Below are positions 52,372-60,343 of a stretch of 64,000 bases of DNA, one piece after another; the stretch's first letter is position 1, and every line of letters starts with the position of its first letter. The translations under genes were made by a program, and so were the position numbers. The notes below the pieces were generated by a model. It was not told the origin of the DNA. It searched no databases and was given only the letters and a program-made list of their open reading frames with translations. The stretch is from Actinomycetospora succinea (lineage in GTDB: Bacteria > Actinomycetota > Actinomycetes > Mycobacteriales > Pseudonocardiaceae): positions 62,001 to 126,000 of the forward strand of contig NZ_SNYO01000001.1 in NCBI RefSeq assembly GCF_004363095.1, in the 5' to 3' direction.

Positions 52372-52995
52372 ATGAACGCTGTGGACCGGTCCGGGGAAGA
52401 GGGGGCTCTCGACCGGGCGCGCGCCCGGTGGCGGGCCGCGGGCGACCGGGTGTGGGCGATCGCGGTGGTCGACGGCGAGGAGTACCGGCGGCTGGCCGAA
52501 CGTGTCGGCGCCGTCCTCGACGAGGTCCGGGCCGCGGCGCCGGCCGTCGGGGACCTGCTCGCGCTCGACGCCGACCCGGGCCCGGTGCTCGGGCGGGCCG
52601 GGACGCGCGCGGTCCTCGACGCCGCGCTCGCGGTGCGCGCCGACGAGCTGGTGGCCGCGCGGGCACGCGACGAGCGCCGGGCGGCGATCGCGGCCGCGCG
52701 TGCGTCGGGGGAGCGCTGGGTGGTCCTCGACGCGTCGGCGGGGTCGACCCACCGGACCGTCGAGATGCACCTGGCGACGGGGCTGGCCCTGGTCGCGACC
52801 GCCGATCCGTACGCGGGCGGAGAGCCCTACGTGCTCGGCGAGGCCGTGCTGGACACCGAGACGGGAGTGACGATCACGGACGGGACCGAGACGTCGTTCG
52901 CGGACGCCGTGGCGTGGCGCGACGCCCGGGCCCGCCGTCGCCGGGAGATCGACTCACGCCTTGACGGCGGGGACACGATGCTTTCCGATAAGTGA
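52372..52995 (+). CDS. unknown protein heading the radical SAM operon
   Basis: A 207-residue soluble protein that I do not recognise. It is Arg/Ala-rich with RRLAERVGAVLDEVRAAAP, a central helix ARARDERRAAIAAARASGERWVVLDAS and a strand-rich end (RTVEMHLATGLALVATADPYAGGEPYVLGEAVLDTETG in pieces). The ATG at 52372 begins just after operator 3. It is the first gene of an operon with the MSMEG_0568 and MSMEG_0567 homologues and is not a standard Nit1C component, so it may be a substrate-specific partner. Confidence 0.6.
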   Translation: MNAVDRSGEEGALDRARARWRAAGDRVWAIAVVDGEEYRRLAERVGAVLDEVRAAAPAVGDLLALDADPGPVLGRAGTRAVLDAALAVRADELVAARARDERRAAIAAARASGERWVVLDASAGSTHRTVEMHLATGLALVATADPYAGGEPYVLGEAVLDTETGVTITDGTETSFADAVAWRDARARRRREIDSRLDGGDTMLSDK

Positions 52996-53000
52996 TGACC

Positions 53001-53016
53001 GTAGCTCAAAGTAGAC
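53001..53016. promoter_or_regulatory. weak operator-like half-site before the radical SAM gene
   Basis: GTAGCTCAAAGTAGAC ends in AGTAGAC, the exact reverse complement of one arm of operator 3; the other arm is not conserved. It lies 16 bases before the radical SAM start, in the 37-base gap. Confidence 0.2.
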
Positions 53017-53032
53017 GCGAGGCGGGTGGCGC

Positions 53033-54184
53033 ATGACGGGCCTGATGGGCGAGGAGACGGTCACGGCGGGAGAGCACCCCGATCCCGCGGCGATCGCCTC
53101 GGTGATCGTGGCCGTCCAGAGCGCCGGGATCCGCCTCGAGACCCCGGTGGAGACCCGCACCGGCGGGGCCGGGCCGACCGACGCGGGCATGCTCTGGATC
53201 GAGGGCTTCCCGGTCACCGTGCCGACCACCGCCGCGTCGCCCTACGTCCTGCGCTCCGAGGACAACGGCGCCCAGGGTCTCTACCGCGACGGCGTGCGGC
53301 TCGCCGCGGTCACCGGCGCGCGCCGGCCCCGGTTCTACGACCGCACCACCGCCGACGGCACGCCCTACTGGAAGATCGCGCTGCTGCACCTCGACTCGCT
53401 GGCGAGCACCGTCGTGCAGGCCTGCAACTACTGGAACACCGCCGACCAGTGCGCCTTCTGCGGGATCGGGGTGTCGCTCGACTCCGGGTCCACCGTGGCG
53501 CGCAAGACCCCCGAGCAGCTCGCCGAGGTCGCGGTCGCCGCGAAGGAGCTCGACGGCGCCGTCGACGCCACGCTGACCACGGGCAGCTCGGTCGCCCCGG
53601 ACCGCGGCGCGCGCTACGTCGCGCGCTGCGGGCGCGCGGTCAAGGACGCCGCCGGGCTCCCCGTCGAGATTCAGTTCGAGCCGCCGCGCGACCTCGCGAT
53701 CCTCGACGAGGTGCACGGGACGGGCGGCGCCGACGCGGTCGGCATCCACGTCGAGACGTTCGACCCCGACGTGCTCGCCCGCGTCGCGCCCGGCAAGGCG
53801 CGCACGGGCCTCGACACCTACTACCGGACCTGGGAGCGCGCGGTCGCGCTCTGGGGCCGGGGCCGGGTCTCGACCTACGTCATCCTCGGCATGGGCGAGG
53901 ACCCCGACCTCACGATCGAGGGCTGCCGGCGCGCCGTCGACATCGGCGTCTACCCGTTCGTCGTGCCACTGCGGCCCGTCGCGGGCAGCCTGCTCGCCGA
54001 CGCGACGCCGCCCGACGCGGCCTACACCGACCGCGTCTACCAGAAGGTCGCGGCCTACATGACCGAGCGGAAGATGTCGTCCGCCGACGCCGTCGCCGGC
54101 TGCGCGCGCTGCCAGGCCTGCTCGGCGCTCAACGCGGTGCAGCCGCTGCTGCAGATCGGCCGGCGTCCGGGGGCCGCCTCGTGA
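53033..54184 (+). CDS. nitD: MSMEG_0568 family radical SAM protein (NitD-like)
   Basis: A 383-residue radical SAM enzyme. The cluster-binding motif is CNYWNTADQCAFC (residues about 131-143), an unusual spacing, CX8CX2C, that marks the MSMEG_0568 family rather than the usual CX3CX2C. A SAM-barrel follows with VPLRPVAGSLLAD and a C-terminal CARCQACSALN cysteine patch that may hold an auxiliary cluster or bind metal. The protein is a core Nit1C component; the reaction is not established. ATG at 53033 is preceded by GAGGCGGG. It is coupled to the acetyltransferase gene by a GTGA overlap. Confidence 0.88.
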   Translation: MTGLMGEETVTAGEHPDPAAIASVIVAVQSAGIRLETPVETRTGGAGPTDAGMLWIEGFPVTVPTTAASPYVLRSEDNGAQGLYRDGVRLAAVTGARRPRFYDRTTADGTPYWKIALLHLDSLASTVVQACNYWNTADQCAFCGIGVSLDSGSTVARKTPEQLAEVAVAAKELDGAVDATLTTGSSVAPDRGARYVARCGRAVKDAAGLPVEIQFEPPRDLAILDEVHGTGGADAVGIHVETFDPDVLARVAPGKARTGLDTYYRTWERAVALWGRGRVSTYVILGMGEDPDLTIEGCRRAVDIGVYPFVVPLRPVAGSLLADATPPDAAYTDRVYQKVAAYMTERKMSSADAVAGCARCQACSALNAVQPLLQIGRRPGAAS

Positions 54185-54687
54185 CGCGGTCGGTCGCGCG
54201 GACCGTGGTCTGCGCGGTCGCGGCGGACGAGGCGGAGCGCGCCGCGCACCACCGGGTGCGCCGCGCGGTGTTCGTCGACGAGCAGGGCATCTTCGCGGGC
54301 GACGACCTCGATTCCCACGACGCCCGCGACGACGTCCTGCACGTGGTCGCCCGCGTCGGCGAGGACGTCGTCGGCACGGTGCGGCTCTTCCCGCTGGACC
54401 CCGCCGATCCCGCCGGCACCTGGCAGGGCGACCGCCTCGCCGTCCTCGCGGCCGCGCGCACCGCCGGGGCCGGGGCGCCGCTGGTCCGCTTCGCCGTCGC
54501 GACGGCGGCCGTCCGCGGCGGTCGGCGCATGGTCGCGCACGTCCAGCCCGCCAACCGGCGCTTCTTCGAGCACCTCGGCTGGACCGCCAGGGAGACCGAG
54601 GACTACGCCGGGCGCCCCCACGTGTTCATGACGATCGCGCTAGCGCGGGACCACCAGGCGCCCGTGCTCGACGAACCGGGGACGTAG
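54181..54687 (+). CDS. nitE: MSMEG_0567 family GNAT N-acetyltransferase (NitE-like)
   Basis: A 168-residue GNAT protein: RVRRAVFVDEQGIFAGDDLDSHD, the VVGTVRLFPLD strand and RMVAHVQPANRRFFEHLGW, with the acetyl-CoA loop region AGAGAPLVRFAVATA. It corresponds to the acetyltransferase half of MSMEG_0567, whose AIR-synthase half is the gene at 34693-35679. The canonical QxxGxG/A loop is degenerate (AARTAGAGAP), as is usual in this family. Its end overlaps the convergent BTAD regulator gene by 48 bases. Confidence 0.85.
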   Translation: MTRSVARTVVCAVAADEAERAAHHRVRRAVFVDEQGIFAGDDLDSHDARDDVLHVVARVGEDVVGTVRLFPLDPADPAGTWQGDRLAVLAAARTAGAGAPLVRFAVATAAVRGGRRMVAHVQPANRRFFEHLGWTARETEDYAGRPHVFMTIALARDHQAPVLDEPGT

Positions 54688-57600
54688 CTCGGCGGGGAGC
54701 GCCGCGGCGATGCGGTCGCGCGCCGGGCCCCGGGCCGACGGCGCGCCGACCTGCGCGACGACCAGGTCCGAGCGGGTGCGCAGCGCCGCGGACGCCGCCT
54801 CGTGGGGCCGGCCGAGGTGGGTCAGCGCGAGGGCCTCGTACTTCGCCGACCGGTAGGTCCGCGCGCTCGCGAGCAGCTCCTCGGCGCGCTCGGGCTCCCA
54901 GCGCGCCTGCATCTCGAGCAGCCGCATCGCCGCGCGCGGCCGGAAGGGCAGCGAGCGCTCGAGCAGCGGCGCGGCCTCCTCGACCGTGGCGCCGGCGTCG
55001 TCGTCCTTGCCGGCGAGCAGCAGGCAGTCGGCGCGCGCCAGCAGCGCGTGCAGCTCCTGCTCGAGCTCCAGCGCACCGCCACCCCGGTGCGCGAGGTCGA
55101 CCGCGGTCTCGGCGTGCTCCCGGGCGCGGTCGAGGTCGCCGAGCTCCTGCCACAGCCACGACGTCGTGGTCTCGATGCCGGCGCGGTAGTAGCCGACGCC
55201 GGCGTCGTCGATGAGGCGCCGGGCCCGGTCGAGCGCGCGCAGGGCGCCGGCGAAGTCGCCGGCGTCGCCGCGCGCGAGCCCGCAGAAGAACAGGCTCTGC
55301 AGCAGGGTGCGGAACTCGCCGGTCTGGCGGCACAGTTCGACGGCGCGCTCGAGGACCGCGCGGGCCTCGGCGAAGCGGTCCATGTGCTGGAGCAGGGCGC
55401 CGCGGTAGGCCATCGCCACCGCGCCCAGGGCGTCCTCGGCGCCGACGGCCAGCACCTGCTGGTAGGCGTGGGTCGCACCGGTGTAGTCGCCGTCCCAGTG
55501 CCGGACCCGCCCGAGCAGCAGCAGCGAGCTGCGCCGGGCGCCCGGGGCGGCCGCGGCGGACTCGGCGAGGTGCCCGGCCTGCTCGGCGAGCTCGACGGCG
55601 GCGAACGCATCGCGCGCCCAGAGCGCCGTCCAGCCCAGGGCCTCGAGTGCGCGGGCCTCGAGCTCCTCGTCGCCGAGCAGGCGGGCCAGCGCGAGCGCGG
55701 CGTCGTGGTCGGCGTGCGCGTCGTCGAAGCGCGCGAGGTCGCAGCGCGCCTGCCCGCGCCGCAGCAGGACGGTGGTGCGCAGGACCGCGTCCCCGGTGCG
55801 CTCGGCGCTCTCGAGCGCGGAGGTGAGCAGGCGCTCGGCGTCGCGGTGGGCGAACACGAGGTGGGCGGCGTCCGCGGCGGCCATCCACGCCCGGGCGGCG
55901 GCCGCGTGGTCGCCGGCGGCCGAGTGGTGCCCGGCGGCGGCCTCGGGCCGGTCGGCGACGAGCTCGGCGGCGCGGCGGTGGCGGCTGATCCGCACCGGGA
56001 GCTCGGCGCGGGTGTAGGCGACGGCGCGCACGATGTCGTTGGCGAAGCGGTAGCGCTCGCCGTCCGGCACCAGCAGGCCGGCGCGCACCGCGCGCTCGGC
56101 CCGCCGCGCGCACTCCTCGGGGCCGATCCCGGCGAGCGCGGCGGCGTCGTCGAGCGGGAACGACGACCCGAGCACGGCGGCCTGGCCGAGCAGCAGCGCG
56201 ACGTCCTCGGCGGCGGCGTCGAGGCGGCGGCGCAGCAGGTCGTAGAGGTCCTCGGGGATGACCGGTTCGGTGCCGTCGCCCGCGGCCGGCCCGGGGTGGC
56301 GCAGCAGCTCGCCGACCAGCAGCGGCGAGCCGCCGGTCCAGGCGAAGAACGTGTCGGGGTCGAACCGGGCGCCGGACGCGGCGAGCAGGGCGGTCACCAC
56401 GGACCGCGCGAGCGGCGGCACGCGCAGGTGCGTGGCGACGTCGAGCAGGCTCTCGGTGCCGGTGCGCTCCTCGGCGGGGCGCTCGGTCGCGAGCACGAGG
56501 ACCCGCCGGGCCGCGAGGCGCGTCGCGAGCACGTGCAGGGCCTCGACGGTGGTCTGGCCGGCGTGGTGCAGGTCCTCGACGACCAGCAGGATCGGGTGCA
56601 CCTCGGCGGTGCGCCCGAAGAGCTCGGCGAGCGCGAGCAGGGTGCGGCGGTGGCCCAGCTCGTCGGTCGCCGCGCGGGGCGACGGCGAGACGCCGAGCTC
56701 CGGCGCGAGGTCGGCCAGCGCGTCCCGTTCGGCCCGGTGCAGCAGCGGGACGTCGGCCTGGCGGGCCACCAGCGTGCGCACCGCCTCCGCCAGCGGCTGG
56801 AGGTAGAGCGAGCGCTCGGCCTCCTGGCAGCGGACCTCGAGGACGGTCGCGCCGGCGTCGCGGGCCTCGCCGGCCAGCACCCGGGCCAGCGCGCTCTTGC
56901 CGATGCCGGCCACGCCGGTGACGAGCACGAGGCCGCCGTGGCCACGGGTCGCCGCCGACCAGGCGCGACGGAGCTGGGCGAGCTCACGATCGCGCCCCCG
57001 GACCGCGACCGGCGCCGCGTCCGACGTCCGGTCGTCCTGGAGCAGCAGCGAGCGGTAGATCTCCTGGGTGGCCGGCGACGGGTCGGTGCCCAGCTCCTCG
57101 GAGAGCGCCCGGCGCAGCTGCTCGTAGGCGGCGAGCGCGGCCCCGTCGGCACCCTGGCGGACGTAGGCGCGCATGAGGGCGCGGGCGGCGGGCTCGTCGA
57201 GGGCGTCGGCGGCCAGGGCGCGGGACGCGAGGTCGATCGCGGTGCGGTCCTCGCCGAGCGCGAGCGCCGCGGTCCAGTGGCACGACCGGGCGCGGGAGAG
57301 CGTCGTGGCGACCAGGCGGCGGATCTCCTCGGCCCACGGGGCGTCCGGCTCGCCGACCAGGGCGCTGCCGCGCCCGAGGAGGTCCTCCGCGCTCTGGGCG
57401 CCGGAGAGGGCGCGCAGCATGAGGCCGCGGTCGAGGTCGTGCTCGGCCTCCTCGGTCAGCGCGAGCCCCTCGTGGACGTCGACCGTGGTGGTCGCGTCGC
57501 GGACCAGGCGGTAGCCCGACGGGTCGCCCTCGACGCGGTCCTTGCCGATCCCGCGGCGCAGCCGGCTCACCAGCGCGGCGAGGTTGCGTCCCGGTCGCCC

Positions 57601-57804
57601 GGCAGGCTCGGCGGGGCCGTCGGGCCACAGCGCGGCGATGATCGTGTCGGTGGGGACGAAGCGTCCCTGGTGCGCGGCGAGGACGGCGAGCAGGCGCTGG
57701 GCACGGCCGTTCGGGACGGTCACGGGGGCGTGACCGTCGAACCCCTCGAGGGCGAACCGGCCGACGAGCCGGATCCGCAGACCGCTCGCTGTCATCGCCG
57801 ACAT
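54640..57804 (-). CDS. AfsR/SARP-like regulator: BTAD, STAND NTPase and TPR
   Basis: A 1054-residue regulator. Residues 1-100 form an OmpR-like winged helix and 100-250 the BTAD domain (LDEPAARALMRAYVRQGADGAALAAYEQLRRALSEELGTDPSPAT in pieces). A STAND ATPase follows, with Walker A VTGVAGIGKSALARVLA near 305 and Walker B ILLVVEDLHHAG near 395. The C-terminal half is TPR-like helical repeats. Such proteins integrate a ligand or stress signal through the TPR/NTPase and activate transcription. It is convergent with the Nit1C-like operon, so control of that operon cannot be claimed from position alone. The ATG at 57804 was used; an ATG three codons later is possible. Confidence 0.88.
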   Translation of the reverse strand: MSAMTASGLRIRLVGRFALEGFDGHAPVTVPNGRAQRLLAVLAAHQGRFVPTDTIIAALWPDGPAEPAGRPGRNLAALVSRLRRGIGKDRVEGDPSGYRLVRDATTTVDVHEGLALTEEAEHDLDRGLMLRALSGAQSAEDLLGRGSALVGEPDAPWAEEIRRLVATTLSRARSCHWTAALALGEDRTAIDLASRALAADALDEPAARALMRAYVRQGADGAALAAYEQLRRALSEELGTDPSPATQEIYRSLLLQDDRTSDAAPVAVRGRDRELAQLRRAWSAATRGHGGLVLVTGVAGIGKSALARVLAGEARDAGATVLEVRCQEAERSLYLQPLAEAVRTLVARQADVPLLHRAERDALADLAPELGVSPSPRAATDELGHRRTLLALAELFGRTAEVHPILLVVEDLHHAGQTTVEALHVLATRLAARRVLVLATERPAEERTGTESLLDVATHLRVPPLARSVVTALLAASGARFDPDTFFAWTGGSPLLVGELLRHPGPAAGDGTEPVIPEDLYDLLRRRLDAAAEDVALLLGQAAVLGSSFPLDDAAALAGIGPEECARRAERAVRAGLLVPDGERYRFANDIVRAVAYTRAELPVRISRHRRAAELVADRPEAAAGHHSAAGDHAAAARAWMAAADAAHLVFAHRDAERLLTSALESAERTGDAVLRTTVLLRRGQARCDLARFDDAHADHDAALALARLLGDEELEARALEALGWTALWARDAFAAVELAEQAGHLAESAAAAPGARRSSLLLLGRVRHWDGDYTGATHAYQQVLAVGAEDALGAVAMAYRGALLQHMDRFAEARAVLERAVELCRQTGEFRTLLQSLFFCGLARGDAGDFAGALRALDRARRLIDDAGVGYYRAGIETTTSWLWQELGDLDRAREHAETAVDLAHRGGGALELEQELHALLARADCLLLAGKDDDAGATVEEAAPLLERSLPFRPRAAMRLLEMQARWEPERAEELLASARTYRSAKYEALALTHLGRPHEAASAALRTRSDLVVAQVGAPSARGPARDRIAAALPAELRPRFVEHGRLVVPR

Positions 57805-57849
57805 GGTACGGCCGTGCGGGTGGTCGCGGTCACACGTGCGGAGTCGTCC

Positions 57850-58104
57850 TCATCCGACGCTCGGCGGTTCGAGATCCCCCAGCCAGCGCACCCGGTCCTC
57901 CAACCAGCAGCGGGCGGCGTCCTCGGAGCCGGTGCGCTCGACGACGAGGAGGTGGGCGAGGCGCGTCAGACCGCCGACGAAGGGGACGAGGACGTGGGGA
58001 TCCCGGACCACCTGCGCGAAGGTGTCGTCCATCGCCCCGCGGTCGTCGCGGGCGGCGGCGAGGACGTAGGCCGTGGCGAGACGGTAGGCCTCCCAGTCGT
58101 CCAC
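57850..58104 (-). CDS. small hypothetical protein
   Basis: An 84-residue protein of unknown function with a short helix-rich sequence (DDWEAYRLATAYVLAAARDDRG, then LVPFVGGLTRLAHLLVVERTG in parts). It starts with GTG at 58104 and is divergent to the MpaB-type gene. Operator-like site 4 lies 35 bases upstream of its start. Confidence 0.5.
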   Translation of the reverse strand: MDDWEAYRLATAYVLAAARDDRGAMDDTFAQVVRDPHVLVPFVGGLTRLAHLLVVERTGSEDAARCWLEDRVRWLGDLEPPSVG

Positions 58105-58138
58105 GGTGCCCCCGGAGTGCCCTCTATCGTCGACGAGC

Positions 58139-58154
58139 GACCACGATAGTGGAC
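58139..58154. promoter_or_regulatory. candidate cluster operator 4
   Basis: GACCACGATAGTGGAC matches operator 3 at 13 of 16 positions and contains the inverted repeat CCAC-GATA-GTGG. It sits between the small gene and the MpaB-type gene, 5 bases before the GTG at 58160. Confidence 0.5.
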
Positions 58155-58159
58155 GAGAC

Positions 58160-59092
58160 GTGGCATTGTCAGCCGCGGCGGTTGGCGGCGTGCGGATGGG
58201 AGACCCCGTCGGGGTGGCGACGGACATCGGCGGTGCGGTCGAGGACGCGGTCGAGGACGCGGTCGAGGACGCGGTCGAGGAGGGAGTCGACGACGGTCTG
58301 TTCGGGCCGTCGTCGGTGACGTGGCGGGTCCAGCTGGAGCCCGTGCTGTGGGTCGCGGGCATGCGCGCGCTGCTGCTGCAGTCGCTGCACCCGCAGGTGA
58401 TGCGGGCGACGTACCAGAACTCGGCCCTGTTCGACCCGAAGAAGGCGTGGCCGCGCTTCCAGCGCACGGTCGGCTTCGTCGGCACCCGCACGTTCGGCTC
58501 CCGCGCCGACGTCGAGACGGCCGCGAGCCGGGTGCGCCGCCTGCACGCCACCCTGCGGGGCACCGACGCCGACGGCACCGAGATCGCCCTCGACGACCCG
58601 CAGAACCTGCTCTGGGTGCACAACGCCGAGATCGACTCGTACGTCTCCGTGGCCCGCCGCGCCCGCGTCGTCGACGACGCCGAGGCCGACGCCTACGTGG
58701 CCGAGAGCGTGCGCGCCGCCGAGGTGGTGGGGCTCGACCCCGCGATCGTGCCGGCGTCGCGGGCCGAGCTCGCCGCCTACTTCGACCGCGTGCGCCCGCA
58801 GCTGCGCCTCACCGACGAGGCCCGCCGCGGCGTCGGCGGCCTGCTCACCCCGCAGCCGAGCGCGCCGACCGGGATCGCGCTGACGCTCTCGTCCATCGCC
58901 GCGATCTCGTTCTCGACGCTGCCCCGCTGGGCGCGGCGGATGTACGGGCTGCCCGGCCTGCCCACCACCGACCTCGGCGTCACCGTCGCCCTGCGGGCGC
59001 TGTACACGGCGTCGACGCTGCTGCCCGACCTCCCCGCCCCGCCCGACATCGCCCGCGCCCGCCGCCTCGTCCGGGAGGCCCGCGCCTCGTGA
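58160..59092 (+). CDS. oxygenase MpaB family protein (DUF2236)
   Basis: A protein of about 310 residues of the MpaB/DUF2236 (latex-clearing-type heme) family. It has VLWVAGMRALLLQSLHPQVMRATY (with a His for the heme region), FQRTVGFVGTRTFG and LLWVHNAEIDSYV. Near the N-terminus a fourfold VEDA repeat is encoded by 12-base direct repeats. The start is uncertain: GTG 58160, GTG 58190 or ATG 58196. Because operator 4 directly precedes the first of these, the gene may belong to the cluster regulon. Members bind heme b and some cleave polyisoprene, but most have unknown substrates. Confidence 0.75.
   Translation: MALSAAAVGGVRMGDPVGVATDIGGAVEDAVEDAVEDAVEEGVDDGLFGPSSVTWRVQLEPVLWVAGMRALLLQSLHPQVMRATYQNSALFDPKKAWPRFQRTVGFVGTRTFGSRADVETAASRVRRLHATLRGTDADGTEIALDDPQNLLWVHNAEIDSYVSVARRARVVDDAEADAYVAESVRAAEVVGLDPAIVPASRAELAAYFDRVRPQLRLTDEARRGVGGLLTPQPSAPTGIALTLSSIAAISFSTLPRWARRMYGLPGLPTTDLGVTVALRALYTASTLLPDLPAPPDIARARRLVREARAS
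58235..58282 (+). repeat. 12-base tandem repeat (four copies)
   Basis: Four consecutive copies of GCGGTCGAGGAC (the last differs by one base) encode AVED repeats near the N-terminus of the MpaB-type protein. This probably arose by slippage and may vary in copy number. Confidence 0.9.
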
Positions 59093-59119
59093 TCCCGCGG
59101 GGTGACGTGCCCCCTCTGG

Positions 59120-59144
59120 TGTCAGCCTGGCGGCCATGCTGACA
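59120..59144. promoter_or_regulatory. inverted repeat before the thiolase gene
   Basis: TGTCAGC and GCTGACA, 11 bases apart, lie 48 bases before the thiolase start in a 99-base gap. Spacing fits a repressor operator or a small hairpin; neither can be shown. Confidence 0.35.
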
Positions 59145-59191
59145 TTCACCGTCAGGGGATCCCCCACGATCACCGGAGCGAGGAGGCACCT

Positions 59192-60340
59192 GTGGCCGTG
59201 ACCGAGGCCTACATCGTCGACGCCGTCCGCGCGCCCGTCGGCACGCGCAAGGGCGTGCTGGCCGACGTGCACCCCGCCGACCTCGGGGCGCACGCGCTGT
59301 CCGCCCTCGTCGAGCGCACCGGCATCGACCCCGGCGCCGTCGAGGACGTGCTCATGGGCTGTGTCTCGCAGCTCGGCCCGCAGGCGGGGGTCATCGGGCG
59401 CACGGCGTGGCTCTCGGCCGGCTTCCCCGAGCACGTGCCCGGCGTGACGATCAACCGCGCGTGCGGGTCGTCGCAGCAGGCCCTGCACTTCGCCGCGCAG
59501 GCGGTCCTCTCGGGCACCCAGGACATGGTCATCGCCGCCGGCGTCGAGAACATGGCGATCGTCCCCATCGACGCCAACGCCGCCGTGCTCGAGCGCATGG
59601 GCACACGCCGTGAGGGCCCGGGCTGGATCGAGCGCTACGGCGAGCAGGAGATCAGCCAGTTCCGCGGCGCCCAGCTCATCGCCGAGAAGTGGGGCCTGCG
59701 CCGCCCGCAGCTCGAGGAGTTCGCCGTCGAGAGCCACCGCCGCGCGGCGCGGGCCACCGACGAGGGCCGCTTCACCGGCCAGATCGCCCCGCTCAACGGC
59801 CTCGACCACGACGAGGGCGTCCGTCCCGACGCGAACGTCGAGAAGATGTCGACGCTCCCGCCGCTGCGCGAGGGCTACGAGCTCACCGCGGCCGTGTCCA
59901 GCCAGGTCTCGGTCGGCGCCGCCGCGCTGCTCGTCGTCTCCGAGGACGCCCTGCGCACCCACGGCCTGACCCCGATCGCGAAGGTCACGACCCTGTCGGT
60001 GGTGGGGGAGGACCCGGTGTACATGCTCACCGGCCCGATCCCCGCCACGAAGGACGTCCTGCGGCGCGCGAAGCTGACGATCGACGACATCGACCTCTTC
60101 GAGTGCAACGAGGCCTTCGCCCCCGTCGTGCTCGCGTGGGCGCAGGAGACCGGCGCGTCGCTGGAGCGCACCAACGTCAACGGCGGCGCCATCGCCACCG
60201 GCCACCCACTCGGGGCCACCGGCGCGATCCTCGCGACCAAGCTCGTCCACGAGCTCCGGCGCACCGGCGGCACCCGCGGCCTGCAGACCATGTGCGAGGG
60301 CGGCGGCCAGTCCAACGCGACGATCATCGAGCGGGTCTGA
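59192..60340 (+). CDS. acetyl-CoA acetyltransferase (thiolase)
   Basis: A 382-residue thiolase. The acyl-accepting Cys is in INRACGSSQQALHFAA near residue 90, the His motif is NGGAIATGHPLGATGA near 340, and the second Cys is in MCEGGGQSNATII at the C-terminus. This is a full-length, catalytically complete degradative-type thiolase. The GTG at 59192 follows AGGAGG. It is followed after 3 bases by an SDR gene, suggesting a beta-oxidation-like pair (thiolase and 3-hydroxyacyl-type dehydrogenase). Confidence 0.92.
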   Translation: MAVTEAYIVDAVRAPVGTRKGVLADVHPADLGAHALSALVERTGIDPGAVEDVLMGCVSQLGPQAGVIGRTAWLSAGFPEHVPGVTINRACGSSQQALHFAAQAVLSGTQDMVIAAGVENMAIVPIDANAAVLERMGTRREGPGWIERYGEQEISQFRGAQLIAEKWGLRRPQLEEFAVESHRRAARATDEGRFTGQIAPLNGLDHDEGVRPDANVEKMSTLPPLREGYELTAAVSSQVSVGAAALLVVSEDALRTHGLTPIAKVTTLSVVGEDPVYMLTGPIPATKDVLRRAKLTIDDIDLFECNEAFAPVVLAWAQETGASLERTNVNGGAIATGHPLGATGAILATKLVHELRRTGGTRGLQTMCEGGGQSNATIIERV

Positions 60341-60343
60341 CGA

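Noticed and set aside
54640-58104. BTAD regulator as the cluster regulator
   Set aside because: It converges on the acetyltransferase gene and does not share a promoter region with any cluster operon; the XRE-cupin gene is placed better.
58235-58282. CRISPR-like repeats
   Set aside because: Four direct 12-base copies without spacers, in frame in a coding region; a slippage repeat. No CRISPR array was seen anywhere in the window.
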